Shown one piece after another: positions 51,201 through 59,902 of a stretch of DNA of 64,000 nt. The position numbers and the translations under genes were made by a program. The notes under the pieces are model-generated. The model was not told where the DNA came from, made no database searches, and was given only the letters and a program-made list of their open reading frames with translations. The DNA comes from Myxococcales bacterium. GTDB taxonomy: Bacteria > Myxococcota_A > UBA9160 > UBA4427. Numbering within the stretch: position 1 is the first letter of the stretch; each line of letters begins with the position of its first letter. The stretch is from positions 1 to 64,000 of the forward strand of contig JADFNE010000007.1 of NCBI GenBank assembly GCA_022563535.1, written 5' to 3'.

Positions 51201-52553
51201 TCAGCGCGGCGTACGCATGGTGACGAACTCTTCCGCCGAGGTCGGGTGAACGCCGATCGTCGCGTCGAATTGCGCCTTGGTCGCGCCGCACTTCAACGCC
51301 ACAGCGAACCCCTGCACGATTTCCCCCGCCTCCGGTCCCACCATATGGAGCCCCACCACGCGATCTGTTTTGCGATCCACGATCAGCTTCATGTAGGTCT
51401 TTTCTTCGCCCTTGGTGAGCGTGTGCTTGAGCGCTCGAAAGCTCGACTCGAAGACATCGATCTCCGCGTATTCCTCCCGGGCCTGGGCTTCGGTCAAGCC
51501 GACGGTTCCGATCGGAGGCTGGCAGAAAACCGCCGCGGGGACATCTCGGTGGACCGGCATCATGGGCGTGTCGTTGAACAGCGTATTGGCGAGACATACC
51601 CCTTCGTGAATCGCCACCGGGGTGAGGTTGATGCGGTTGGTGACGTCGCCGACTGCGTAAATATTCGGAACCGAGGAGCGCGAGTATTCGTCGACTGCGA
51701 TGGCACCCTTTGCATCGAGTTCGACGCCGACGTTCTCGAGGCCCAGCTTCGCAGTGAGTGGGGCGCGACCGGTTGCGTACAGGATCTGGTCCACCTCGAG
51801 TTCCGTGCCGTCGGTCAGCGCCGCACGCAATCCGCCCTCGACCTTTTCGATCGACTCGACGTTCACTTCGAAGCGCAAGTCGATCCCGTGTTTTCGGGTT
51901 TCGGTTGCAATATGAGCGCGCACGTCGTCGTCAAAACCGCGCAAGAACAAAGGACCTCGATAGACCTGAACCACATCGCTTCCCAGGCCGTTGAAGATGC
52001 CCGCGAACTCGATTGCGATGTAGCCGCCGCCCACGATCAACACGCGCTGGGGCTGCTCTTCGAGAAAGAACACCTCGTTCGAGCTGATCGCGTGTTCGAT
52101 CCCGGGGAGTTCGGGCAGCCGTGGCCAGCTCCCGGTTGCAATCAGGATGGATTCGGTCGAATACGTCTTGCCCGCGACCTCGACCGTGTGGGGATCGATG
52201 ATCGTCGCATGACCTTCGACGTGTCCGACGCCAGCGCCATCGAGCAGTCCGTCGTAGATTCCGTTCAATCGTTCGATTTCGACGTTCTTGTTCTCGATCA
52301 GGGTTGGCCAGTCGAAACTCGAGGCCCCCACCCTCCAACCAAAGCCGCGCTCGGCGTCGCGAAAGTCCTCGGCGAAGTGTGAAGCGTAGACGAGAAGCTT
52401 TTTCGGAATGCAACCGACATTGACGCAGGTGCCGCCCAGATAGCGTTCCTCGGCAACCGCCACCCGCGCGCCGAAGTCGGCGGAAAACCGCGCCGCCCGA
52501 ACGCCTCCCGAACCCGCTCCGATGACGAATAGATTCAGCTCACGATCGGCCAT
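51201..52553 (-). CDS. gor: Glutathione-disulfide reductase
   Basis: FAD/NADPH disulfide reductase of 450 residues. N-terminal FAD site [20 protein letters not shown], redox-active disulfide [23 protein letters not shown] site [20 protein letters not shown], and at the C-terminus [18 protein letters not shown] with the catalytic His-Pro-Thr-x-Glu-Glu. The HPTSAEE tail favours glutathione reductase over dihydrolipoamide or trypanothione enzymes. ATG at 52553 is preceded by GAGGAGA. It converges with glnE (stop overlap region only 1 base apart). Confidence 0.94.
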   Translation of the reverse strand: MADRELNLFVIGAGSGGVRAARFSADFGARVAVAEERYLGGTCVNVGCIPKKLLVYASHFAEDFRDAERGFGWRVGASSFDWPTLIENKNVEIERLNGIYDGLLDGAGVGHVEGHATIIDPHTVEVAGKTYSTESILIATGSWPRLPELPGIEHAISSNEVFFLEEQPQRVLIVGGGYIAIEFAGIFNGLGSDVVQVYRGPLFLRGFDDDVRAHIATETRKHGIDLRFEVNVESIEKVEGGLRAALTDGTELEVDQILYATGRAPLTAKLGLENVGVELDAKGAIAVDEYSRSSVPNIYAVGDVTNRINLTPVAIHEGVCLANTLFNDTPMMPVHRDVPAAVFCQPPIGTVGLTEAQAREEYAEIDVFESSFRALKHTLTKGEEKTYMKLIVDRKTDRVVGLHMVGPEAGEIVQGFAVALKCGATKAQFDATIGVHPTSAEEFVTMRTPR

Positions 52554-52724
52554 GACATTCTCCTCTGACTAGCGGTTCAAGACGACTGGCGATAGACGAC
52601 TTGCTCCAGTCAGACTGCGGCGAAAACCCGCCCTCGCAGCATTGGGGGAACAATAGCGGTCCGACAGGCGGGGGTACGAAAATCGAAGCGAGACCCGCGC
52701 GGATCCCCTATCTCTGGGGGAGTC

Positions 52725-53672
52725 ATGCGTGAGATTGAAGCAAATAAACAGGCAAAGGCACCGCAAAACCAAAGCCAAGGCCAATCCCCGGAGCGCATCC
52801 CGGCGCTGGTGGTTTCTGGCTTTCTCGGCTCCGGCAAGACGAGCCTGGTCCAGCATCTGCTGGCCAATGCACAGCAGTTGGGACTGCGGGTCGCGATCGT
52901 TTCCAACGAGCTGGGCGAACTCGGCGTGGATCGCGCGATGCTCGGAGCTTCTGGCGAAGCCTTTGTCGAGATCGAAGGCGGGTGTGTTTGCTGCGAACTC
53001 TCCGACGACCTGATCGAAACCCTCGAAATGCTACACAAACAAGTGAATCCCGATCGAATTGTGATCGAAACCTCGGGCGTGGCACTGCCCTTTGACACCC
53101 AGCTCAATTTTTGGCGCAAGCCCGTCTCGGCCTGGATCGGAGACGACATGGCGATCGTCGTCGTCAATGCCGAACAAATCGCCGAAGGCCGCGATCTCGA
53201 GGGGACCTTCCGGGATCAGGTGTCGTCGGCCGATCTCCTGGTTCTCAACAAGATCGACCTGATCGAAGCCTCCGATCTCCCGGACGTCGAGGCCAGACTG
53301 CGCGAAATCGAACCCGATGCACCCATCGTCCGCGCCGTGCGCGGCCAGATCGAACCCGAGCTTCTGTTTCCGCCCGACGCAACTGCCGTGGATCGCAATG
53401 GCACGCCCCCAGAATCGAGACCCCACCATCATGAAGAATTCAGCACCAGGATCTGGGAAGTTCCCAGCGGAACCCGCGAATCACAGATCGAAGAGGAACT
53501 CGCGGGCAAGGGCAATTTGCGAGCCAAGGGGTTCGTCGAAACCGAACGCGGCCTGCGATTGATTCAACTCGTGGGTCGACGGATCGAATGGACCGACGTC
53601 GAATTCCCACCCGACTCGCGCCAGATCGGACGCGTGGTCCTGATTCGGCGCGCGGACACGACGGGACCCTGA
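52725..53672 (+). CDS. CobW/COG0523-family GTPase (metallochaperone-like)
   Basis: 315-residue SIMIBI GTPase. Walker A is VVSGFLGSGKTSLVQHLLAN, the metal-binding CxCC motif is EGGCVCCELSDDLIETLE, the guanine-specific NKxD is LLVLNKIDLIEASDLPD, and the CobW C-terminal domain follows (TRIWEVPSGT to the end). A His-rich loop (SRPHHHEEF) precedes that domain. Such proteins insert zinc or cobalt into client enzymes; the client is unknown. ATG at 52725 follows GGGGGAG. Confidence 0.92.
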   Translation: MREIEANKQAKAPQNQSQGQSPERIPALVVSGFLGSGKTSLVQHLLANAQQLGLRVAIVSNELGELGVDRAMLGASGEAFVEIEGGCVCCELSDDLIETLEMLHKQVNPDRIVIETSGVALPFDTQLNFWRKPVSAWIGDDMAIVVVNAEQIAEGRDLEGTFRDQVSSADLLVLNKIDLIEASDLPDVEARLREIEPDAPIVRAVRGQIEPELLFPPDATAVDRNGTPPESRPHHHEEFSTRIWEVPSGTRESQIEEELAGKGNLRAKGFVETERGLRLIQLVGRRIEWTDVEFPPDSRQIGRVVLIRRADTTGP

Positions 53673-53699
53673 AGCGTCAGCACTTCGTCTATTGTTTTT

Positions 53700-54353
53700 T
53701 TACTTTTTCTTCGCCTCTTCACGGATTCGCTTCTGGGTCGCTGCCCAGGAACAAATCGGGCAGGCGGACAAGTCGTGAGAGCGCGCCGGACAGTGCTCCC
53801 GACCGAAGAAGATCATTTGCAGATGCACCCGTCCCCAGCTCTCCCGAGCAAACAGCAGCTTGAGGTCGCGCTCGGTCTTCTCGACCGAGTGGCCGTTGCT
53901 GAGCCCCCAACGCCCAGCGAGTCGATGGATGTGGGTATCCACCGGAAAGGCGGGATGCCCAAAGGCCTGGCTCATCACCACGCTCGCAGTTTTGTGCCCG
54001 ACTCCGGGCAACGCCTCGAGGTCTGCAAAATTCTCCGGCACCCGGCCCGCGTGTCGCTCGACCAGAAGCTTCGAAAGCCCGTGAATGGCCTTCGACTTTT
54101 GCGGGGACAACCCGCAAGAACGAATGGTCGCTTGAATTTTGGCGACCGTGGTCTCGCTCATCTGCTGCGGCGTCGCCGCGAGGTCGAACAGCGCGGGGGT
54201 CACTTGGTTGACCCGCAGGTCGGTGCACTGTGCCGACAGCAGTACTGCGACGAGCAACGTAAAGGGGTCGTTGTGGTCGAGCGGGATTGGGGTGCGGGGA
54301 TAACAGGCGTCGAGAAGCTTGCGAATCTTCTCCGCCTTTTCAGCTCTGGTCAT
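53700..54353 (-). CDS. nth: Endonuclease III
   Basis: DNA glycosylase/AP lyase removing oxidised pyrimidines. 217 residues. The helix-hairpin-helix with catalytic Lys is LEALPGVGHKTASVVMSQAF and the catalytic Asp is in FPVDTHIHRLAGRWGL. The C-terminal cluster region reads HCPARSHDLSACPICSWAAT: only three cysteines with C-x9-C-x2-C spacing, unlike the canonical C-x6-C-x2-C-x5-C, so the [4Fe-4S] cluster is probably absent. ATG at 54353; the in-frame TTG upstream is not needed. Confidence 0.93.
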   Translation of the reverse strand: MTRAEKAEKIRKLLDACYPRTPIPLDHNDPFTLLVAVLLSAQCTDLRVNQVTPALFDLAATPQQMSETTVAKIQATIRSCGLSPQKSKAIHGLSKLLVERHAGRVPENFADLEALPGVGHKTASVVMSQAFGHPAFPVDTHIHRLAGRWGLSNGHSVEKTERDLKLLFARESWGRVHLQMIFFGREHCPARSHDLSACPICSWAATQKRIREEAKKK

Positions 54354-54792
54354 GAGCAATCACCATAGCGGACCCCAGCTTCCAGACTGTGCGCTGCAAG
54401 CGCCCGCCCTACCTGCGTACGGGTTGCGTATCTGCGCCGGACCTGCAGAGAACCCGGACCCAAATGGCGTCGATTCGCAGCGAGAATCGCGACACAAATG
54501 GCTTCGAGAAACCACATTATTGAAGACGCCCTCGCCGCCAATTGGGATATTTTCCCCCCGATGGCGGGTCGTGAGTGGAGTATGAGAGTCGACAGCGCTT
54601 ACGAATTGGCTCAAAGCAAGGCTGAGACGGTTCTGCAGTTATCCCGGCAAGTGCTCGAAAGTGTGTATAAATTGCCGTGGGGAAGTACAATAATTGGTTC
54701 CCTGTCGGCTGCGTCGAGGAGTTCGGCGCACCAGCGACACGGCGCAAATTGTGCGGGATGGACTGCAAATTGAAGCAGGCAGAAGGAATCGA
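54354..54792. other. Intergenic region before the TPR-barrel gene
   Basis: No gene is convincing here; a 91-residue frame from 54498 lacks a ribosome-binding site and family features. There is a 6-bp inverted repeat, CGGCAA at 54645-54650 with TTGCCG at 54672-54677, with a TATAAA word in the loop. It may form part of the promoter region of the TPR-barrel gene. Nothing else is recognised. Confidence 0.5.
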
Positions 54793-56361
54793 ATGACGAG
54801 GGAAATTGAACAGCAACACCCGAAGCGGCCGCGCCGCGGCCGTTTCGCGCTGCTGCCGACGCTGCTGTGGCTGGCCATCGCCTGGGGGGTGAGCGGCTCG
54901 GCCGCGGCCTCGGTCGAATCGGAACTCGCCTACCACCGGGGGGTCGTCGCCTTTGGCGAAAACGATCTCGACGCGGCCAGGAGTCACTTTGAAGTGGCGC
55001 TGTCCGGGAATCCGGAAGACGCGTCGACCCTCCAGTTCCTCGGCATCATTGCAAGCGATCAGGGCCAACCCGAACTGGCCATTGAGTTTTTCCAACGCGC
55101 GGTGACCGCCGACCCCGAAGACCCGGAGATCCGCTTTACCCTGGGTGTCGCCCTGCTTCACCGCGACCGCGCCGCAGAGGCGGCGCTGGAGTTTGATCGC
55201 GTGCTGGCGGTCGAGCCCGACAACGGCCAGGCGGAGTACTACGCCGGCGTTGCGGACTATCGCCAGCAGAATTTTCCCGAGACGGTCCTTCACATGCAGT
55301 CCGCCCTGAGCCTCGACCCGTCGATCCGTCTGCAGGCGCGCTACTACATGGGCCTCGCCGAAGTCTTCATGGGCAATCTCGCGGCCTCGACCGCGGCCTT
55401 CGCGGACGCCGCTTCGCTCTCACCGTCTGACCCCCTGGCCCTTTCCGCCGACCTGCTGGGCAAGAAGATCCAACCCGAATCACGTTGGTGGGGCTTCGAT
55501 GCCAGCACCGGGATCGAATATGACAGCAACCCGACTTACGTCGGCACCTCGCGGATCCCACAAGGATTCAGCACTTTTACTCCGAAACGCGAAGGTGGCG
55601 CCACGGGCGTCTTTTCCATCGACACGTATTACGACGTCGTGGACTGGGAACAGATCACGGTACGACTCGGCTATAGCGGTTTTCTGAGCCTGCACAGCGA
55701 GACCGACGAGGTCGATCAATTTACCAACGTGGGGTGGCTGGGTCTCGGCTGGGAGCTTGGCGATTTTCGTGCGGGCCTCCGCCTCGATTACGGAATAACC
55801 AAACTCGACCTCAGCAACTCGTATCGAGACATGAGACGGGTGGCGCCGTCGCTCACCTACACGAATGACGATTGGGGAGTCACCCAGCTGCTGTATCAGT
55901 TCCACGACTTCGATTACGATAAATCGATCGGCGGGCAGAGCGCCTTCGACCCCGACGGCCAACTCCATATCGTCGGAGTGAGCCAGTTCATTTACTTGCC
56001 CGCGCCCCTTACCTTCGCCCGGGTCGGAATGGCCTACGAACGTTCGACGACCAAGGGCACCGAATTCGACTACGACGGCTTTGAACTCGCTACCGGCGCG
56101 GGGATCGAACTCCCGCGCGACATGCGCGCCGCAGTGCTGCTCAAGTATCAATATCAACAATACGACCATCGAACCATCGTCAACGTAAACGGTAAAAAGC
56201 GCGAAGACAGTATCTACACGATAAAATTGGACCTGACCGTGCCAATGACACCCTACGTGGAACTTGCGCTTCGCGGTTCATTCACATTTAACGACTCAAA
56301 CGTCGATGACTACGACTTCAACCGACACGTCGTCGGAAGCTATGTCACTTTCACCTTCTGA
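54793..56361 (+). CDS. TPR protein with C-terminal outer-membrane beta-barrel
   Basis: 522 residues. A signal-type hydrophobic stretch (FALLPTLLWLAIAWGVSG) is followed by about six TPR-like repeats (residues 45-240; AFGENDLDAARSHFEVALSG, IEFFQRAVTADPEDPEIRFT). From residue 250 to the end the sequence alternates polar and aromatic residues, with beta strands ending in SYVTFTF, a C-terminal Phe typical of outer-membrane barrels. The architecture resembles surface lipoprotein assembly modifier/DUF560 proteins. ATG at 54793 follows AGAAGGA; upstream open frame is not needed. Co-directional with FecR-domain gene 38 bases later. Confidence 0.82.
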   Translation: MTREIEQQHPKRPRRGRFALLPTLLWLAIAWGVSGSAAASVESELAYHRGVVAFGENDLDAARSHFEVALSGNPEDASTLQFLGIIASDQGQPELAIEFFQRAVTADPEDPEIRFTLGVALLHRDRAAEAALEFDRVLAVEPDNGQAEYYAGVADYRQQNFPETVLHMQSALSLDPSIRLQARYYMGLAEVFMGNLAASTAAFADAASLSPSDPLALSADLLGKKIQPESRWWGFDASTGIEYDSNPTYVGTSRIPQGFSTFTPKREGGATGVFSIDTYYDVVDWEQITVRLGYSGFLSLHSETDEVDQFTNVGWLGLGWELGDFRAGLRLDYGITKLDLSNSYRDMRRVAPSLTYTNDDWGVTQLLYQFHDFDYDKSIGGQSAFDPDGQLHIVGVSQFIYLPAPLTFARVGMAYERSTTKGTEFDYDGFELATGAGIELPRDMRAAVLLKYQYQQYDHRTIVNVNGKKREDSIYTIKLDLTVPMTPYVELALRGSFTFNDSNVDDYDFNRHVVGSYVTFTF

Positions 56362-56399
56362 TCCGATCCCCCAGAACCCTCGGAAATTGGAGCCACGCC

Positions 56400-57359
56400 A
56401 TGATCCCCCAAACTCGAACCATTCTCTTTCCCAAATCGATTTCACAGAAGACAGCGATCGCTTGTGCGCTGCTCCTGGTGGCGATGTCCCTTGCGGGGGT
56501 CGCTGGCGCGGCAACCGTGCTGACTTCGACCACGGGCAATGTGACCACCGAAAGCGCGAATCTCGCTCAGGATGACGTACTCGCACCGGGTGATCGGATT
56601 GAACTCGAAGGCAACGCGACGGCATCGCTGATGGTGGACGACGCTGCGATCGTGAGACTTTGTCACGGCGCATCACTCGGTTTTCTGGGCGATCCCGACG
56701 GAAGCCCGAGCGCGATGCATTTGCGAACCGGACAGCTGAAGATCAGCGCTGGCGAACGCGCGACGGACGACCCGCTCGCAATTCACACCCCGACCGCCAT
56801 CGCAACCGTGCTCGGAACGGAAGCCCACCTGGCAGTAGACCTGTTGACGGGGGACACAGTCGTCACGTCCCTGGACCGTGACGTTCGGGTCGCGGGAATC
56901 GGCGATTTCGCCCACCAGAGCGTCGTCATCTCCACGGGCCAGAAGGTCACGATCCGAAAGGATTCTGGGCCGGGAGAGGTCGAAGCGGCCGATATTGCTT
57001 CCGCCTCATTTTCGAGTGCTTGCCTGGACGACTCTCGCTATCGCGTCGCCGCGGTCAAGACCGCACGTCACACATACGGCAAGAGCTCGGTACAAATGAT
57101 TGCCATGATGGACGTGGAAGAAACGCTCCCCATCGTCTCGGCCGGCCCGCCGATCATCCCGACCGGCACGCTCGGGCCCCCGCCAATCGCCACGGTCAAC
57201 CCCTGCCTCTCGTACCAACAGTGTGTACAAGCGGCGGTTCCGCCTCCAGAATTAATCCCAGGTCCAGATCCGGGTCCAGCGCCGCCACCTCCGTCTCCAG
57301 AATTCAGCCCAGGTCCAGATCCGGGTCCAGCGCCGCCACCTCCGGCCCCGGCACCCTAG
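56400..57359 (+). CDS. FecR-domain periplasmic protein with proline-rich tail
   Basis: 319 residues with a signal peptide (ALLLVAMSLAGVAGAA). A FecR domain follows (VLTSTTGNVTTESANLAQDD, HTPTAIATVLGTEAHLAVD) and the last 45 residues are Pro/Gly-rich (PGPDPGPAPPPP twice) with an isolated CLSYQQC segment before them. No FecI-type sigma factor or TonB receptor lies nearby, so the role is likely in cell-envelope structure rather than iron signalling. Probably cotranscribed with the TPR-barrel gene. Confidence 0.83.
   Translation: MIPQTRTILFPKSISQKTAIACALLLVAMSLAGVAGAATVLTSTTGNVTTESANLAQDDVLAPGDRIELEGNATASLMVDDAAIVRLCHGASLGFLGDPDGSPSAMHLRTGQLKISAGERATDDPLAIHTPTAIATVLGTEAHLAVDLLTGDTVVTSLDRDVRVAGIGDFAHQSVVISTGQKVTIRKDSGPGEVEAADIASASFSSACLDDSRYRVAAVKTARHTYGKSSVQMIAMMDVEETLPIVSAGPPIIPTGTLGPPPIATVNPCLSYQQCVQAAVPPPELIPGPDPGPAPPPPSPEFSPGPDPGPAPPPPAPAP
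57245..57346 (+). repeat. Two copies of a 51-bp direct repeat at the end of the FecR-domain gene
   Basis: Copies begin at 57245 and 57296. They share almost identical sequence across CCCAGGTCCAGATCCGGG and the GCCGCCACCTCCG ends and differ in a few positions (AATTAA versus AATTCA). Each copy encodes 17 residues, so the frame is kept. Confidence 0.9.
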
Positions 57360-57380
57360 CCGCCTGACTTCATCCGGCGA

Positions 57381-59042
57381 TCAACGAAGCAACGAGACGT
57401 CGTAGTCCTCGGGCGCCTGCAAGCCATGTAGCTGAAGCAGGGTCGCGGCGATATTGCCCAGGCTCGCACCCGTTATGTTCGGGTCGAGCTCGAGCCGGTG
57501 GCCCGGAGCGTAGATGGCGAGGGGCACCGGGTTCAGGGTGTGGCTGGTTTTTGCCGCGATCGCGCCACTGGCGTCTCGTTTGACTTCGCCGGTCTCGGGG
57601 TCGAACTCGTACATGCAGTCGGCGTTGCCGTGGTCGGCGGTGACGACGAGGGCCCCCTTCATCTTTTCGATCAGCGGGATCAGCCGACCAATTTCTGCGT
57701 CGACCACTTCTACGGCCTTGATCGAGGCGTCGCGATCGCCGGTGTGTCCCACCATGTCGCCGTTGGCGTAATTGAGTCGCGCGTGCTTGTAGCGGCCGGT
57801 CGCCAGTTCGGCGAGCACGGTGTCGGTAATTTCTGCGGCCTTCATCCACGGCCGCTCTTCGAAGGGCACGCGATCACTCGGGATCTCGATATAGGTTTCG
57901 CGCTGATCGTCGAAGCAACCGCTCTTGTTGCCATTCCAGAAAAAGGTGACGTGTCCGAACTTCTGGGTTTCGCTCACGGCGAGCAGCGACACCCCGTTTC
58001 GCACCAGGTGCTCCCCCATGGTTCGGTCGATGTCGGGTGGGTCGACGAGAAAGCGATTCGGAATCAGCAGGTCTCCGTCGTATTGCATCATGCCGGCGTA
58101 GAGCACGTCGGGCCGCTGGCCCCGATCAAAGTGCTGAAAGGTCTCGGACTCGAAAGCTTCACTGATTTCGAGTGCGCGATCGCCCCGGAAGTTCAGGTAC
58201 ACCACGGCAGCGCCGTCGCGAATCGGACCGATGGGCTCGTCCACGCCGCTAACGTCGTCGGCGATGATGAACGCCGGAAGAAATTGATCGCCGATGTCCT
58301 TGTCCTCATCGCGATAGGTCTCGATGGCCTCGCGCGCGCTGGTGAAGCGTCGCCCCTCGGCATGAACGTGGGTGTTCCAGCCGCGTTCGACCATGTTCCA
58401 GTCGGCGCCGTAGCGATCCATCGTGATCGTCATCCGGCCACCGCCCGAGGCGATGCGGTAGTCGCGCTGCTTCTTCTGACTGATTCCCCGAAGCATGACC
58501 TCGAGGGCATCAATGAATTCGAGGGCGCTGGTCTCCGCAACGTCGCGTCCGTCGAGCAGGACGTGGATGCGAACCATGTGCACGTCTTCTGCGTCGCAGC
58601 GCCCGAGCAGGGCAAACAGATGATCGATGTGGCTGTGTACGTTGCCGTCCGACAGCAAGCCCAAAAAGTGCAGCGCTTCTCCCGATTCCCTCACCCTCTG
58701 CGTGATCGACTGCCATACCGGCCCGGCAAACAGGCTGCCCGAAGTGATGGCGCGGCCGACGAGCTTGGCCCCCTGGTCGACGATGCGGCCGGCGCCGAGG
58801 GCGTTGTGCCCGACTTCGCTGTTGCCCATGTCGTCATCACTGGGCATCCCCACGCCTCGTCCATGGGCGATCAACTGGGTGCACAGGGCAATTTCGTGCA
58901 GGCGATCGAGATTGGGGGTTCGCGCGAGCCAGACCGCGTCGGACTCGTCGCGGCGACCGACTCCCACGCCGTCCATCACGCAGATCAGCACGGGCCCCTC
59001 GACCCCGGGAAACCCCTTATGCGGTTGTAAATGAAAACTCAT
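57381..59042 (-). CDS. gpmI: 2,3-bisphosphoglycerate-independent phosphoglycerate mutase
   Basis: Glycolytic enzyme interconverting 3- and 2-phosphoglycerate; 553 residues. The alkaline-phosphatase-fold metal and Ser motifs are seen: LICVMDGVGVGRRDES, DDDMGNSEVGHNALGAGRIV (the Ser nucleophile), LLDGRDVAETSAL, MVGHTGDRDASIKAVEV and VVTADHGNADCMYEFD. ATG at 59042. The large plus-strand frame opposite it is a shadow. The OmpA-like gene lies upstream on the same strand. Confidence 0.95.
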   Translation of the reverse strand: MSFHLQPHKGFPGVEGPVLICVMDGVGVGRRDESDAVWLARTPNLDRLHEIALCTQLIAHGRGVGMPSDDDMGNSEVGHNALGAGRIVDQGAKLVGRAITSGSLFAGPVWQSITQRVRESGEALHFLGLLSDGNVHSHIDHLFALLGRCDAEDVHMVRIHVLLDGRDVAETSALEFIDALEVMLRGISQKKQRDYRIASGGGRMTITMDRYGADWNMVERGWNTHVHAEGRRFTSAREAIETYRDEDKDIGDQFLPAFIIADDVSGVDEPIGPIRDGAAVVYLNFRGDRALEISEAFESETFQHFDRGQRPDVLYAGMMQYDGDLLIPNRFLVDPPDIDRTMGEHLVRNGVSLLAVSETQKFGHVTFFWNGNKSGCFDDQRETYIEIPSDRVPFEERPWMKAAEITDTVLAELATGRYKHARLNYANGDMVGHTGDRDASIKAVEVVDAEIGRLIPLIEKMKGALVVTADHGNADCMYEFDPETGEVKRDASGAIAAKTSHTLNPVPLAIYAPGHRLELDPNITGASLGNIAATLLQLHGLQAPEDYDVSLLR

Positions 59043-59051
59043 TCGCGACCT

Positions 59052-59096
59052 GACTCAAAGCTTATGACGCACAGACGATGCGTCGGGCCCTGAGTC
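59052..59096 (-). promoter_or_regulatory. Nested inverted repeat between the OmpA-like gene and gpmI
   Basis: GACTCA (59052-59057) pairs with TGAGTC (59091-59096), and within it GACGCA (59066-59071) pairs with TGCGTC (59079-59084). On the minus strand this would be a bulged hairpin following the OmpA-like gene and preceding gpmI. No long U-tract follows, so it may be a weak terminator or processing site. Confidence 0.45.
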
Positions 59097-59151
59097 TTGC
59101 AGCCCTGGCCACTTGGCACAAGCACGGGGGCAGACTGCGAATCGCAGGCTC

Positions 59152-59679
59152 CTAGAAGTCGGAACCCAGGTTGATGATTTCGACTCGCCGGTTGTGCTGG
59201 CGTCCCTTGTTCGTCACGTTCGTATCGATGGGCTCCGCTTCGCCGCGACCCACGGACTTCAAGCGATCCTTGGAAACACCGCGATCCTGCAGGAACGCGC
59301 GTACGACTTCGGCGCGTCGCTCGGAGAGAGTCGCGTTGAAACTTTCCTCCCCGACGCTGTCCGTATGTCCTTCGACGGAGAATTTGAACGATTCGAGATC
59401 CGTGGCGCTCAGCGCCTTGCTCACCTTGGCAAGCAGCACCAACGCTTCTGGTTTGAGCTTGGCGGAATTGGACTCGAAGTAAACCGGCAATCGAACCCGG
59501 GGTCGGGCATCGGCGCGAACCTTGGTGCCGCGTGGCACGGCCAGCGCTTCGACGATATCACCGGATTCGATGATCTGAACGTTGACGGTGCTCAGGTCCG
59601 TGACCGACGATGATTCCGCACCGGCGGAAAGGGCCAGCCCAAGACAGAGGGCGACCGTGACGCCGAGCTTCGCAAGCAT
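59152..59679 (-). CDS. OmpA-family envelope protein
   Basis: 175 residues. A signal peptide (MLAKLGVTVALCLGLALSAG) is followed by a short segment and an OmpA C-terminal peptidoglycan-binding domain: VEGHTDSVGEESFNATLSER, RAEVVRAFLQDRGV and NKGRQHNRRVEI, with the conserved Asp and Arg ligands of diaminopimelate. There is no barrel, so it is a periplasmic, peptidoglycan-linked protein. ATG at 59679 with AGGTGG upstream is preferred over 59733. Confidence 0.87.
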   Translation of the reverse strand: MLAKLGVTVALCLGLALSAGAESSSVTDLSTVNVQIIESGDIVEALAVPRGTKVRADARPRVRLPVYFESNSAKLKPEALVLLAKVSKALSATDLESFKFSVEGHTDSVGEESFNATLSERRAEVVRAFLQDRGVSKDRLKSVGRGEAEPIDTNVTNKGRQHNRRVEIINLGSDF

Positions 59680-59743
59680 CGAGCCACCTCGGTTTGCTTT
59701 GAGCGCCTTGGGCGGCGAGGTCCGCATGGTCATTTCGAGGCTT

Positions 59744-59788
59744 CCTTCTATCTATTTATCTATCTCTCTCTATATATATCTATCTACA
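59744..59788. repeat. TCTA/TA-type microsatellite
   Basis: A low-complexity run of CTAT, TCTA and CTCTC/TATATA words, AT-rich within GC-rich surroundings, lies between the OmpA-like gene (minus) and the DUF3516 helicase (plus). Simple repeats of this length are uncommon in bacterial genomes and can vary by slippage, here in the shared divergent promoter region. Confidence 0.8.
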
Positions 59789-59902
59789 CTTCAGAATGCT
59801 ACCGAGTATGCGTTCCTGGTTCACTGTCTAATAGAGATTCGACAGTCTGACTTCGAAGAAAGTTCTCCTTTTGTTCGCGTGAACGACGAAATCGAAGCTT
59901 CT

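Noticed and set aside
54498-54773. 91-residue plus-strand frame before the TPR-barrel gene
   Set aside because: No ribosome-binding site, no family features, and it overlaps the likely promoter region.
57498-59030. 510-residue plus-strand frame opposite gpmI
   Set aside because: It is the shadow of the intact gpmI gene and shows no domain of its own.
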